From the NCBI GenBank assembly GCA_002239025.1, contig MPNM01000011.1:1-64000 (forward strand): a DNA stretch of 64,000 bases. Reading direction: 5' to 3'. Origin of the DNA: Chloroflexi bacterium bin125 (GTDB lineage Bacteria > Chloroflexota > Dehalococcoidia > Bin125). This document shows positions 1 through 8,928 of the stretch, one piece after another (position 1 is the first letter of the stretch; each line of letters begins with the position of its first letter). Position numbers and translations under genes: made by a program. Under the pieces are notes generated by a model. The model was not told the origin of the DNA, did no database searches, and worked only from the letters and a program-made list of their open reading frames with translations.

Positions 1-122
1 ACTTCCGGCCTACGGAACCCCAACCGTTGTCAGCGGTCAGCCCCAGAACAGCCGTCAATCATGACAGGCCCGGCTGCGGCCATCAATACTTCAGCAGCCT
101 GCTAGGGATTGCGTGCCGATCG

Positions 123-1829
123 TCAGGGCAACCGAAGCAGCGTCTGGCGAACTTTCTGTTTGGCTTCGTCCAGATCGGTGGCGAGGTCTTCGGCGGGAAT
201 GTCCTCGAGCATTGCCATCGATTGGAACCTGCGTTCCACGTCCTTTGGTATACCGGCGATCACTACCCGTTTGGCCCCGTGCGACCTGGCGATGTGGATC
301 AACTCGCCGATCATCACGGCGGCCGAGTCGTCCAGGAATTGAACTCTCGACATCTCGAAGATGATTGCCTGGTGTTGGCTCAGGTCGGCGCGCAGGACTC
401 GGCCAATCTGGCGGGCCGAGGCCATGCTGACACGGTCGGGCAGGACGACCAGGCCGCTCCGCGCGGCGAAGCGATCGGCATCACCGACTTCGTCTCGACC
501 CAGAACGGTCGCATCGAGCAGGGGGACGGAAGCAAGCGATCGCATTTCGATCTCTTCCAGTCGACGCGCGTTGAGCAACCAGGCAACGACCAGACCGACC
601 ACGAGCGCCGCGGCAAGCGTCGTGAACACGGTCAAGATGACGGTCGTGACCATGACGATCGAGAATGAGGCGGGAATGCGGTGGAGTCGGCGAATGAAGC
701 GCCAGTCAATCAGGTTCCAGCCTGTGGTGAGCAGAATGCCAGCGAGGACGGCGAGTGGGATCTGTTCCACGAGCGGACCCATGAACACCATGACCGCCAG
801 CAGAAATGCGGCAACGGTCGCTCCGGCAACCACCGTTCGCCCGCCACTGAAGATGTTGACAAACGTTGCGGAACTGACGGCGCAGTACAACCCGCCGAAC
901 AGCGCGGCGATGATGTTGCCCAATCCGAGGCCAAAGACGATTCGATTCGACTGATGCTGGCCGCCGGTGATCACATCCATGTTCAACGAAACGACCAACA
1001 TGGTGATCGAGCTGAGCAGCGCGAGCATGAACGCTGGTTCGATCGCGCGCACAACAAAATCGGCGGACAGCGCGGACAAGTCGACACCGGGGAAGCCGCC
1101 CGGGATGTCGTCGATCACCGGCGCTCCATCGAGCCAGAACGCCCCGATAGCGGTACCGCAGAGCAGCACAGCGAAGGCGCCGGGAATCAACGCCATCAGG
1201 CGGCCGCGCCAGAGCGCGCCCAGGAGCAAACAGAACAAGGTCAGGACCAGAGCCTCATCGTTGAGTTCGCGGATTGCCGCTGGCAACGCGCTCAGGTTGT
1301 CGATCAATCCCACACCACCGGAGGCGACGCCCAGCGCAGGAAAGGCCTGGCTGGCGATCACGAGAATGCCGAACGCGGTAAAGAATCCTGAAATCAGAGA
1401 CTGGGGGACATAAGTCACGTAGCGACCGAGCCGGAGCAAGGCGAAGACGAGCTGGATGAGGCCGGCCATGATGCCAATCGTGGCCGCCTCAGCCAGACTC
1501 GAGGCGTAGTCGGTCACGACCACGGCCATCATCATTGCGACAATCACGTTGGGACCGGCGATCACTCCCCTGGCCCCGCCAACAATGGCCGAGATCAGCG
1601 CCGTCGCGAACGCGCCATAGAGACCGGCCGCGGGACCGAGACCTGAGAGGATGCCGTAGCTCAGGGCAATCGGCAGGGAGACGACGCCAGCGGTGATTCC
1701 GCCGAACACGTCTCCACGGAAGTCATCGATGCCGTAGCTGGGGCGTCCAACGCTCAGGGAGCGGCCGATGGAAGCTCTCGTGAGGTGTTCCCGGATCTGC
1801 TGCGCTAGCGTCGTCCTGGGCATGGTCAT
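123..1829 (-). CDS. SulP-family anion transporter with C-terminal STAS domain
   Basis: Inner-membrane transporter of the SulP (SLC26) family, which moves sulfate, bicarbonate or other anions. The N-terminal ~400 residues are a series of hydrophobic segments with the family's first-helix region (GGITAGVVSLPIALSYGI) and the conserved segment around AGPNVIVAMMMA. Residues ~430-555 form a cytoplasmic STAS domain containing FLDDSAAVMIGELI, like anti-sigma antagonist folds. The length of 568 residues is normal for the family, so the gene looks intact. The substrate cannot be read from sequence. It is co-oriented with the unknown gene at 1869 but separated by about 40 bases, so an operon is possible but not shown. 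Confidence 0.9.
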   Translation of the reverse strand: MTMPRTTLAQQIREHLTRASIGRSLSVGRPSYGIDDFRGDVFGGITAGVVSLPIALSYGILSGLGPAAGLYGAFATALISAIVGGARGVIAGPNVIVAMMMAVVVTDYASSLAEAATIGIMAGLIQLVFALLRLGRYVTYVPQSLISGFFTAFGILVIASQAFPALGVASGGVGLIDNLSALPAAIRELNDEALVLTLFCLLLGALWRGRLMALIPGAFAVLLCGTAIGAFWLDGAPVIDDIPGGFPGVDLSALSADFVVRAIEPAFMLALLSSITMLVVSLNMDVITGGQHQSNRIVFGLGLGNIIAALFGGLYCAVSSATFVNIFSGGRTVVAGATVAAFLLAVMVFMGPLVEQIPLAVLAGILLTTGWNLIDWRFIRRLHRIPASFSIVMVTTVILTVFTTLAAALVVGLVVAWLLNARRLEEIEMRSLASVPLLDATVLGRDEVGDADRFAARSGLVVLPDRVSMASARQIGRVLRADLSQHQAIIFEMSRVQFLDDSAAVMIGELIHIARSHGAKRVVIAGIPKDVERRFQSMAMLEDIPAEDLATDLDEAKQKVRQTLLRLP

Positions 1830-1868
1830 CAGCGCCGATCGGCGGTTCGATCACGGACCCCGCTCGCT

Positions 1869-2504
1869 CTAATCCTCCCCTGGCACACGGCTCGGCAGTC
1901 CGGCGATTCGCTGCTTGACTGCTGCGATGTCATCCGAGGTTGCCCCGCGTTGGAGCAGCATGCAGCCCAGCCCGGCGTCCCTCAGTATCTCGAGGTCGCT
2001 GGAGGACACATCGATTGGGCAGAGGATCGCCAGGGGGATACCGGTCAACATGCCCAGCCGCTGCAGATTCACGGCATCGCGCAAGCTCAACGGAAACTGC
2101 GGCGCCGGCGAGATCGCGGCAGGCCGCAACCGAGCCAGCGCGCGGACTGTGGTCTCGTCCATGTCGGCATCAAGCAACCGCACGACAACGTCGAACTCCG
2201 AATCGAGAGCGACCTCGGCCCGTACTTCATCAAGCGTGCAGGATGCGTACGACGCGCCTAGAGCCTTCGCCATCTGCACCCGGTCCCCGGTCAGCACAGT
2301 AAACCGGACACCGCAGATTGGAACGTCCCCCTGCTCAATCTCCGCTAGGTCAGTTTCGTTGTAGGCAATGCAATGATCGGCGCCCGGGACGAATCCAATC
2401 GTGCCGACCAGCACCTCGCATTCAACTGCCCCACCGCCGGCGCAGTCGTGCGGTTGTCGACGCTGTTGGCGATTGGCTTTGATCGCTTCTGCCAATCTAC
2501 CCAT
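1869..2504 (-). CDS. conserved-looking hypothetical protein
   Basis: I do not recognise this 211-residue protein. It has no signal peptide or membrane segment. The C-terminal half alternates short hydrophobic strands with amphipathic helices (for example GIPLAILCPIDVSS followed by DLEILRDAGLG), which would suit an alpha/beta or TIM-barrel-like fold, but this is only a guess. A good ribosome site (AAGGAG, 7 bases before the ATG) supports the start. It lies 25 bases downstream of the amber-interrupted surface-protein gene and upstream of the SulP transporter, all on the minus strand. Confidence 0.7.
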   Translation of the reverse strand: MGRLAEAIKANRQQRRQPHDCAGGGAVECEVLVGTIGFVPGADHCIAYNETDLAEIEQGDVPICGVRFTVLTGDRVQMAKALGASYASCTLDEVRAEVALDSEFDVVVRLLDADMDETTVRALARLRPAAISPAPQFPLSLRDAVNLQRLGMLTGIPLAILCPIDVSSSDLEILRDAGLGCMLLQRGATSDDIAAVKQRIAGLPSRVPGED

Positions 2505-2529
2505 GAATCAACTCCTTACCCATCTGGTC

Positions 2530-3339
2530 CTAGGTGATCGCCCATATGGCTTTGCCATGCGGTGTGTAGGCAGTGAAAGAATCATTTGCACATTCCAAGC
2601 AATGACGACCGTTCAACCCTGTCCCGCCGCGCGAGTCGGCGGAGCGCTCGGTGTGCACTGGCCCGTTGTCGACACTCCAGGTCACCGGGACCTGTTGATT
2701 GGCAGAGCCATCGCCAAGGTGACTCGGCAGTCCGCCGATGCTGACGGACCTCTCGTGGTCCTGGCAGGTGATGGTGGTGCGCAGCTCGCCGTCGGGCGCG
2801 CCGACGGACGCGCTCTAGATCGATGCCCTGGTGACGAGGTCGCCTTCGTCGTCGTGATACGCGGAGTAGTAGACGTCGCCGACCCATTCGTCCTGTCCGC
2901 TGACGAGCACGACCTCACGTGCAGACGAGGGCTCGAACTGGCCGGCGCGCGTCACTCGGCCGTGGCCGGAGTCGTTGATTTCCAGGATCACCGGCGAGCT
3001 GGAGAGCCAGCGTTCCGTGCGGGCATTGGCTGGGTCAAGACGGTGAGCTCGCGGCGTCACCGGCGCTGACCATTCACCGTTCCCATTTTGCGCCCGCAAG
3101 CCGAAACGGATGTGGCCGTTCTCGAGTCGTTGAGCCGCGATGCGCACGCCTACATCGACATCAGGGCTTGGCTCCTGGCCGCGCGCAATGTGGCCAGATA
3201 TGACCAACGCCACAACGGCAAGGGACATCGCCATCAGCATGACAGCGATGGCGATGCGACCACTCACCGGCGTCCGGGCCCGTTCGGCATCGGCACGCAT
3301 TCGGTCTCTCCCTCTAACAAGTACGTAGAAGTGTGACAC
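2530..3339 (-). pseudogene. membrane-anchored surface protein interrupted by an in-frame amber codon
   Basis: The ORF track shows a 174-residue protein (2815-3339) with one transmembrane segment (AIAVMLMAMSLAVVALVISG) and an extracellular module whose core reads RIAAQRLENGHIRFGLRAQ and, further on, RWLSSSPV. I recall similar modules in surface proteins of Chloroflexota and related bacteria. After the TAG at 2815-2817 the same frame stays open for another 94 codons, to a second TAG at 2530. That tail reads like real protein (GELRTTITCQDHERSVSIGG, then PVTWSVDNGPVH). The simplest reading is a single base change, such as GAG or CAG to TAG, splitting a ~268-residue protein. The short form may still be made. 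The first ATG could be 3339 or 3300. Confidence 0.65.
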
Positions 3340-3578
3340 CGGCCGATGGGGTGGTGATAGATCGCTAAAGCTGGGTTGAGCCTTCGATGTGCTCAGTAGC
3401 GATGTAGCGTTTTGCTCATTCGACTGCGAACCCGTTTGCAGGGAATGGCGCTTGGAGTCAGCCAGCTCAACTTGGTCAACGTCTCAGACGATGATTGTGG
3501 TGGCTCATCGTGCAGTGCCGCGCTGTTCGCCGGACGGCTTCTCCGTGATCCACTGAACTCGCTAAGTCGTGACTCGAA

Positions 3579-4262
3579 TCACTGCTCATCGATCCCCACG
3601 ACAACGTCATCGAGCAGGCCGCTGCGGACGGCCCAGATCACCAGTTCCTGCTTGGTTTCGATGCCGAGCTTGTCCTGGATGCGGTAGAGCGTGTTGCGCA
3701 CCGTGACGACGCTGATTCCCCGCTGCCTGGCGATCTCGGTGTAGGACGTGCCCCTGGCGAACAATGACAGCGTTTGTCGCTCTATTGCCGTGAGCCGGTC
3801 TGGCTGGCTGCGCGAGTCGAGTTGGCGCTGGCCCCGCAGCATCGCGAAAACCTTCTTGACCGCCTCGTCGGGAACGTGAAGGCGACCTTCGGCGACGTCC
3901 ACTACCGCCGCCAGCAAGGCTTCTGGGGGCGCATACTTCTCGAGATACCCGGTGGCGCCGGCGGCGACCGCGTCAACCACAGCATCTTGCTGGGTGGCCG
4001 CGGTCAACATCATGACCTGAGTGTCGGGCAGCAGCGACATGAGCTCTCGGCATGCTTCAATGCCATCCATGCGGGGCATGATCACGTCCATGATCACCAC
4101 CTGCGGCTTGAGTTCCTCGGCTATGCTCAGGGCTTCTTCTCCATCTCCGGCCTGGCCGACCACGACGAACCGGCCGGAACTCTCCAGCAGGTCACGCAAG
4201 CCGCTCCTCATAATCGGATGGTCATCCACCACCATCACTGCGATTGGGTCATTCGTTGACAT
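3579..4262 (-). CDS. NarL/FixJ-type response regulator
   Basis: Two-component response regulator of 227 residues. The receiver domain (about 1-125) carries the acidic pocket VVDDH and the phospho-acceptor Asp near residue 59 in VVIMDVIMPRMDG. The C-terminal ~65 residues are a LuxR-type helix-turn-helix (LTAIERQTLSLFARG, then VTVRNTLYRIQDKLGI). It is encoded one base after the stop of the histidine kinase at 4264, so the two are translationally linked and are almost certainly cognate partners. The targets are unknown. A paralogue lies at 39590 with a near-identical DNA-binding tail. Confidence 0.93.
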   Translation of the reverse strand: MSTNDPIAVMVVDDHPIMRSGLRDLLESSGRFVVVGQAGDGEEALSIAEELKPQVVIMDVIMPRMDGIEACRELMSLLPDTQVMMLTAATQQDAVVDAVAAGATGYLEKYAPPEALLAAVVDVAEGRLHVPDEAVKKVFAMLRGQRQLDSRSQPDRLTAIERQTLSLFARGTSYTEIARQRGISVVTVRNTLYRIQDKLGIETKQELVIWAVRSGLLDDVVVGIDEQ

Positions 4263-4263
4263 T

Positions 4264-5553
4264 TCAGTCGCCGCCCCTGTTCTGTTGCTGAGGCACTACG
4301 CAGGTGATAGTCGTTCCACCTACAGCATTCGCACCGTTCAACCTCAGTGTCCCTCCCATACGAACGGCATCTTCCATCATGCCACTGATGCCCCGGCCCC
4401 GCCGTGCGTGGTCGTCCGGCAGACCTATGCCATCGTCCATCACATTCAAGACGATTTCCTCGTTGACGAAACTCAAGCTGACCTCGACTCGGCTTGGACC
4501 AGCGTGCAGGAACGCATTGGTCAGTGCGTTGTGGACGATGGAGAAGAGACGAGTTCGAATGGCTATTGGCAACGACGGCTCCGTGTCAGTCTGCGACAGC
4601 GTGGTTGGGATCCCAGTGATCAGTTCAAACGTTGCGCAATGTGACGACAAAACCAGGCCGAGTTCGCGGCCCTCGACGATGTGGCCGGCGTCGATCGGTC
4701 CGCGCATCTCCCACATGGCCGACTTTGACAGTGAAGCAGTCGCCTCGAGCGCAGAGAGCAATTCCTTGTTCGACTCTTCTGCCAGCGTCTGTGCTCGGTG
4801 AATGCCGAGGTTGATCATGAACGCGGTTTGCGCGGTGGTGTCGTGAATCTGCTGAGACAGTTCGATTCGCTCTCTGCGCAGCTGCTGCGCACGTGACAGC
4901 GCCGACTGCCAGCGAAGGCGTTCGTAGCGGATCAGCATGCCGATGCCCACGGCGACGATGTACATCGTGGCCACTCTGGCGACGAGCACCTTCTCCTGTC
5001 CCAGTTCGAGATCTAGACCGCCGCCAATCCAGAGGCAGAGCGAAACGTAGATCACCGCTGCCACTGATGTCCATGCCAACGTGACCCAAAGTGCGGAGAA
5101 CAACACCGCGAAAAGACCAAGCGCCGGGTAGAAGCCAAGGAAGGCGAACGATGAGTATCCGCCAAGGATGACCACGGCGAAGATGATCTGTGCGACATCG
5201 CTGGCGCTGCACAGGAACAGGAGGCGCTGAGTAATCGGCCGTTTGGCGAGGAGCCGATATTGAACGAGCCCGTTGATCAGCAGTTGCGCGATTGGCATCG
5301 CGATGAATTCCACGTGATGCGGGTACCAGAAATCCGGTCGGTAGGCCAAAAGGAACACCAGCAACAGCCAAACGAACCAACGTCCCCAGATCGAAATCCA
5401 GGTCGCAAACCGGACTACGTCCGGTTCGTTCAAGGTGACCGGCGTCAGCCATGTTTGTATAGCCTCATCTGTCGCCTTCAGCACGCGCGACTTCCAATCC
5501 AGCAAAACACCCAAGGCCCCAGCACGATCCGACTCATGAACATGCCGTTCCAT
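4264..5553 (-). CDS. membrane sensor histidine kinase (HisKA_3 type)
   Basis: Sensor kinase of the NarX/DesK class. The N-terminal ~220 residues hold about five or six hydrophobic segments with no large periplasmic domain, so the signal is probably sensed in or at the membrane. The dimerisation helix contains the phospho-accepting His in LSQQIHDTTAQTAFM. An HATPase domain follows, with N-box VHNALTNAFLHAG and G-box VMDDGIGLPDD. The ORF track starts at a GTG (5577); I prefer the ATG at 5553, preceded by GGAAG. The gene is directly followed by its response regulator with one base between stop and start. The ligand is unknown. Confidence 0.88.
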   Translation of the reverse strand: MERHVHESDRAGALGVLLDWKSRVLKATDEAIQTWLTPVTLNEPDVVRFATWISIWGRWFVWLLLVFLLAYRPDFWYPHHVEFIAMPIAQLLINGLVQYRLLAKRPITQRLLFLCSASDVAQIIFAVVILGGYSSFAFLGFYPALGLFAVLFSALWVTLAWTSVAAVIYVSLCLWIGGGLDLELGQEKVLVARVATMYIVAVGIGMLIRYERLRWQSALSRAQQLRRERIELSQQIHDTTAQTAFMINLGIHRAQTLAEESNKELLSALEATASLSKSAMWEMRGPIDAGHIVEGRELGLVLSSHCATFELITGIPTTLSQTDTEPSLPIAIRTRLFSIVHNALTNAFLHAGPSRVEVSLSFVNEEIVLNVMDDGIGLPDDHARRGRGISGMMEDAVRMGGTLRLNGANAVGGTTITCVVPQQQNRGGD

Positions 5554-5577
5554 TGCTGCCAGTCTTCCGCCAGCCAC

Positions 5578-5928
5578 AATCGAAAATCTACTTGAATTGC
5601 TCAGGCGTGACGAGAGCGATCAGTACCAATGCAAAGTGAGCAAAACGCTCATCGCGGCATAGCAAAAGAAAAACCTATCGCCGCCCTTGTGATCTATTGC
5701 GGCACAGGCGTCTAGTGGAAGCTTCTATGCAAGTGTTGACGCGGAAGAATGGCACGCCAACGCGCAGCACGATCTGACGTGGGACGTAGCCATGACCTGC
5801 AATCCCTCCAGCACCAAGCCGGGAGGAGCGGATTCCATGCACGCCTATCGAGACGATCTCGTTCGATACCACGCAGCGTCTCGGACCAAACGTTGTCAAC
5901 CAGACCAGCGGAGCGCGACTAGCACGAA
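5578..5928. other. intergenic region without a supported gene
   Basis: About 350 bases between the divergent histidine kinase and permease remnant. A minus-strand ORF (5675-5998) crosses it, but its translation is rich in Arg and Ser and resembles no protein family I know. I see no tRNA, clear terminator or palindromic repeat. It presumably contains the promoter of the kinase/regulator operon. Confidence 0.4.
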
Positions 5929-6879
5929 TTGATCGAACCTCATCCGCACGTTGCTGTCCAGCAGGAGGTTTCGTCGTGGACGCGCACATCCTCTCCAACG
6001 AGCATCACTTTGGACCGATCATTGCCTGCGAACGATCACATTCGATACGAACCGGAAGATCCGGCGCCCGCGCTCTTGACGGTGAATGTGGCATTCCAGG
6101 GCGCGGTCCTGATCGTCTCGAACACGGTCACCTTTGTCCTGATCTTCTCCGCCGCGTTCAACGACGACGGCAGCTACGCCGCTTGGGCGATGGTCGGCGC
6201 GCTGATTGTTGCAGGCCTGGTCACGGCGCTCCATGCATCGCGTCTCGGCCGCCTGGGACCGGGCCACATTCTTCTGATGGGTTCCGGCGTGCCGTTCCTC
6301 GCCGTCTGCGTGTTGGCCGTCAATGAAGGCGGCCTGGCGCTAATGTCCAGCCTGGTGGTGGCGGCTTCACTGGTCCAGTTCGCGGTAGCTGCCTGGCTAG
6401 CGCGGCTCAGGCGACTGATCACGCCGGTCGTCTCCGGCGTCGCCTTCATGATGATCGCACTCTCGGCCATGCCGATCGCGATTGAGCGGTTGAACGACGT
6501 GCCTGTAGGCCTCTCCGACCTGGCCGGCCCGGCAGTGGGTGTGGCGGCGCTGGCTGTGGTCTCCCTGTTGATGCTGCGCGGCGTAGGGCTCTGGAGCCTC
6601 TGGGCGATGCCGATTGCGATCCTGGCCGGCTGTGTGGTGGCCATTCCTCTGGGTGTCTACGACCTGCAGCCGGTGATTGACGCGCCCTGGATTGATCTAC
6701 CCGAGGTCGGAGGCTGGCCTGGGTTCGGCTCAGTCCTGAACGAGGACTTCTGGGCGCTGCTGTTCGTCTTTCTCGTGGTCAGTGCCGTGGTCGCAGTGCG
6801 CTCCAGCAGTGAAGGCGCCGCGATCCAGCAGGTCTCTCGCCGCCGCCCGCGCTCGATCGACTTTCGCGGCGTGCCGTGA
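5929..6879 (+). pseudogene. NCS2 (uracil/xanthine permease family) transporter, C-terminally truncated
   Basis: The 316-residue product begins with IRYEPEDPAP and a run of about eight membrane segments, as in NCS2 nucleobase permeases. It ends at the conserved loop AIQQVSRRRPRSIDFRGV. In intact members this loop is followed by the last 150 or so residues, including the second substrate-binding half. Here a stop comes at once, and none of the three forward frames downstream restores the missing part. The track's TTG start at 5929 has no convincing ribosome site, so the 5' end may also be damaged. It sits beside a second broken transporter gene, which supports decay of this patch. Confidence 0.72.
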
Positions 6880-6963
6880 AGTCCAGGGTCGTGGTCGTCG
6901 AGGGCTACAGTTCCGACGCATAGCATGCTGCTGAAACGATAGGATGCTCAGCCGGCTCACGCC

Positions 6964-7503
6964 GTGACTGACGGCTCTTCTCGGGCTGACCGTGCAGAGC
7001 GGTCGGATTCCGTAAGCCGGGAGGCGCGAGGTTGGACGGGCGTTCGCACGTCTGAGTCCGCTTCCGCGCCGCCCGGCGCGAGCCCCAGTATTAACGTTGT
7101 TTGCCGCTTTGACTCCGCGGGCATCGCAGACCTCCTGTGGCTGTCGGTCGGCTGTTCCGACGACGAGCCGCAAGAGCCACAGCAACAGACGATTGCAGAG
7201 CAACAGTCCCACGCAACACAGCAGCAAACCGAACCGTCCGCATCGACGCAACCAGCCTCAATGCAGGAGCAACGGTCCCAATCGCAAGCCCAGACACAGG
7301 CCCAACCTCAGGCGGTCTCTGCAGTGCCGCTCAACGTCGTGGTCTCGACGCAATGATTGGCGACCGGGTCCGCCAGGTCGGCGGCGACCAGGTCGACGTG
7401 AATGCGCTCGTCCGGGCGGGGGCAGACGCGCAAATCATTGAGCTCACTGAGTCGGACATCCGAGCAAATGGAGATGCGGAGCTTGTGGTCATCAACGGAG
7501 GGG
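6964..7503 (+). pseudogene. metal (zinc-type) ABC transporter substrate-binding protein, frameshifted and truncated
   Basis: A lipoprotein-like start (LLWLSVGC then SDDEP) and a Gln-rich linker of about 50 residues run in frame 1 up to VPLNVVVSTQ and a stop near 7356. The family sequence then continues in frame 3 as MIGDRVRQVGGDQVDVNALV and ADAQIIELTESDIRANGDAE, ending at VVINGG. This is the N-terminal lobe of ZnuA/TroA-type binding proteins, so a small indel near 7350 shifted the frame. The remaining ~200 residues, including most metal ligands, are absent. Sequence after ~7503 changes into a decayed palindromic repeat, which may have replaced the 3' part. No permease or ATPase genes for such a transporter are nearby. 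Confidence 0.7.
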
Positions 7504-7546
7504 AGTCCTGGTCTGTCTGTCCCTTCGGTTCGTCATTTGCCAGGGG

Positions 7547-7633
7547 CCCTCTATCACTGTGTGACATCTAGCTCGGCAAGCGGGCAGAGGGGAATGGGAG
7601 ATCTTGCATCGGACTCTGCAAGGTGAAAGGGGG
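7547..7633. repeat. degenerate half of the palindromic MITE-like repeat
   Basis: This stretch aligns by eye to the right half of the intact element at 40810-41010: CCCTCTATCACTGTGTGACA matches CCCTCTGTCACTCCGTGACA, followed by a related GCAAG block, AGAGGGGAAT and a TGCATC...CTCTGCAAGG end. It has many substitutions, so it is older than the other copies. It lies immediately after the truncated zinc-binding-protein gene. Confidence 0.6.
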
Positions 7634-7698
7634 ACTACGCCCAGGTCTTCAGAGGGGGAAGCGTGCGTTTGAAGGGGTGTGCTTATCCTGTGACCAAT

Positions 7699-8928
7699 AT
7701 GCCGTCCAATCTTCCTCTCCCACTTGACGGGATCCGCGTAACCGACTTCTCCTGGATCGTGGCAGGTCCGCAGGCGACGCGGATTCTGGCTGACCTCGGC
7801 GCCGATGTTGTGAAGGTTGAGAACGAGTCCTATCTCGACTCCATGCGCATCGGCCTGAAACAGGATGCGGACAATCCGTCGCTCAATCAATCGGGATTCC
7901 ACTCAAGCCTGAGCCGCAACAAGCGCTCCATTACGGCCAACCTCTTCCACCCCAAGGGCCGCGAAGCGGTTGAGCGCCTGCTGGCGGTCTCGGACGTCGT
8001 AATCGAGAACTACAGCGCCGGCGCCTTTGCCCGGATGGGTTTTCCCTGGGAACACCTGCAGGAGATCAATCCGTCGCTGATTTATGTCTCCGTCTCGGGC
8101 TTCGGCCATGTCGGCCGCGACGCCTCCTATGGCACATGGGGCCCGACAGCCCAGGCAGTCTCAGGCGCGACAGCCATGTCCGGCCTCCCCGATCAGCCAC
8201 CTGCAGGTTGGGGCTTCTCCTATCTGGATCATTCCGCCGGTTACTACGCGGCCATCGCTGTGCTGATGGCGCTGCACCACCGGGCTCGCACCGGGGAGGC
8301 GCAGCACGTCGACATGTCCCAGATCGAGACCGGGATGGCGGTCAGCGCTGTGCCGATGCTCGACTACCAGGTCAACGGACGCACCTACGAGCGCATCGGC
8401 AATCGATCGCGCCATCCCGCCACGGCGCCACATAATACCTATCGCTGCGCCGGAGACGACCGCTGGATTGCAATCGCCGTCGATGATGAGGCTCAATGGG
8501 CGTCGCTCTGCGATGTGCTTGGCCTCGACGCGTTGTGCGACGATCCTCGCTTTGTTGATATGACCACGCGCAAGGCACACGAGGACGAACTCGACGAGGC
8601 GATAGCCGCCGTGACTTGCGAGCGCGACCCGTTCGACCTCATGCTGGAGCTCCAGGGGCGCGGTGTCCCGGCCGGCGTCTGTCAGCGCACCGACGACAAA
8701 CAGGAGCGCGATCCTCAGCTTGCCGAGCGCGGCTTCTATCCGACCGCGCCCCACGCTGAGCTCGGTGAGCACCGCTATGAGGGATTGCCGATGCAGTTTT
8801 CCGGGGCGAGATGGCGCATGGATCGTGGGGCGCCCTTAATCGGCGAGCACAACCACGCCGTCCTGACCGAGCTGTTGGGCTACGACGAAGAGGAATTCGC
8901 CAGCATGGTCTCGGAGCTCGCAATCTGA
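7699..8928 (+). CDS. CaiB/BaiF-family CoA-transferase (pair 1, first gene)
   Basis: Class III CoA-transferase, moving CoA between carboxylic acids in the cytosol. The start (PLPLDGIRVTDFSWIVAGPQ), the ADLGADVVKVE strand and the C-terminal GEHNHAVLTELLGY are diagnostic. The Asp in YLDHSAGYYAA falls where formyl-CoA transferase has its catalytic Asp169. I place the start at the ATG at 7699; a GTG at 7663 has a better ribosome site (GGGGGA) and would add 12 residues. The stop overlaps the start of a second CaiB gene, so the two are probably co-translated and may form a heteromeric enzyme, as in the two-subunit BbsEF and SmtAB transferases. The substrate is unknown. Confidence 0.88.
   Translation: MPSNLPLPLDGIRVTDFSWIVAGPQATRILADLGADVVKVENESYLDSMRIGLKQDADNPSLNQSGFHSSLSRNKRSITANLFHPKGREAVERLLAVSDVVIENYSAGAFARMGFPWEHLQEINPSLIYVSVSGFGHVGRDASYGTWGPTAQAVSGATAMSGLPDQPPAGWGFSYLDHSAGYYAAIAVLMALHHRARTGEAQHVDMSQIETGMAVSAVPMLDYQVNGRTYERIGNRSRHPATAPHNTYRCAGDDRWIAIAVDDEAQWASLCDVLGLDALCDDPRFVDMTTRKAHEDELDEAIAAVTCERDPFDLMLELQGRGVPAGVCQRTDDKQERDPQLAERGFYPTAPHAELGEHRYEGLPMQFSGARWRMDRGAPLIGEHNHAVLTELLGYDEEEFASMVSELAI

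Noticed and set aside
2401-3069. 222-residue plus-strand ORF
   Set aside because: It is the mirror frame of the amber-interrupted surface-protein gene, whose minus-strand translation looks far more like protein.
5675-5998. 107-residue minus-strand ORF upstream of the permease remnant
   Set aside because: Arg/Ser/Gly-rich translation with no fold signature and no ribosome site. It probably reflects GC bias.
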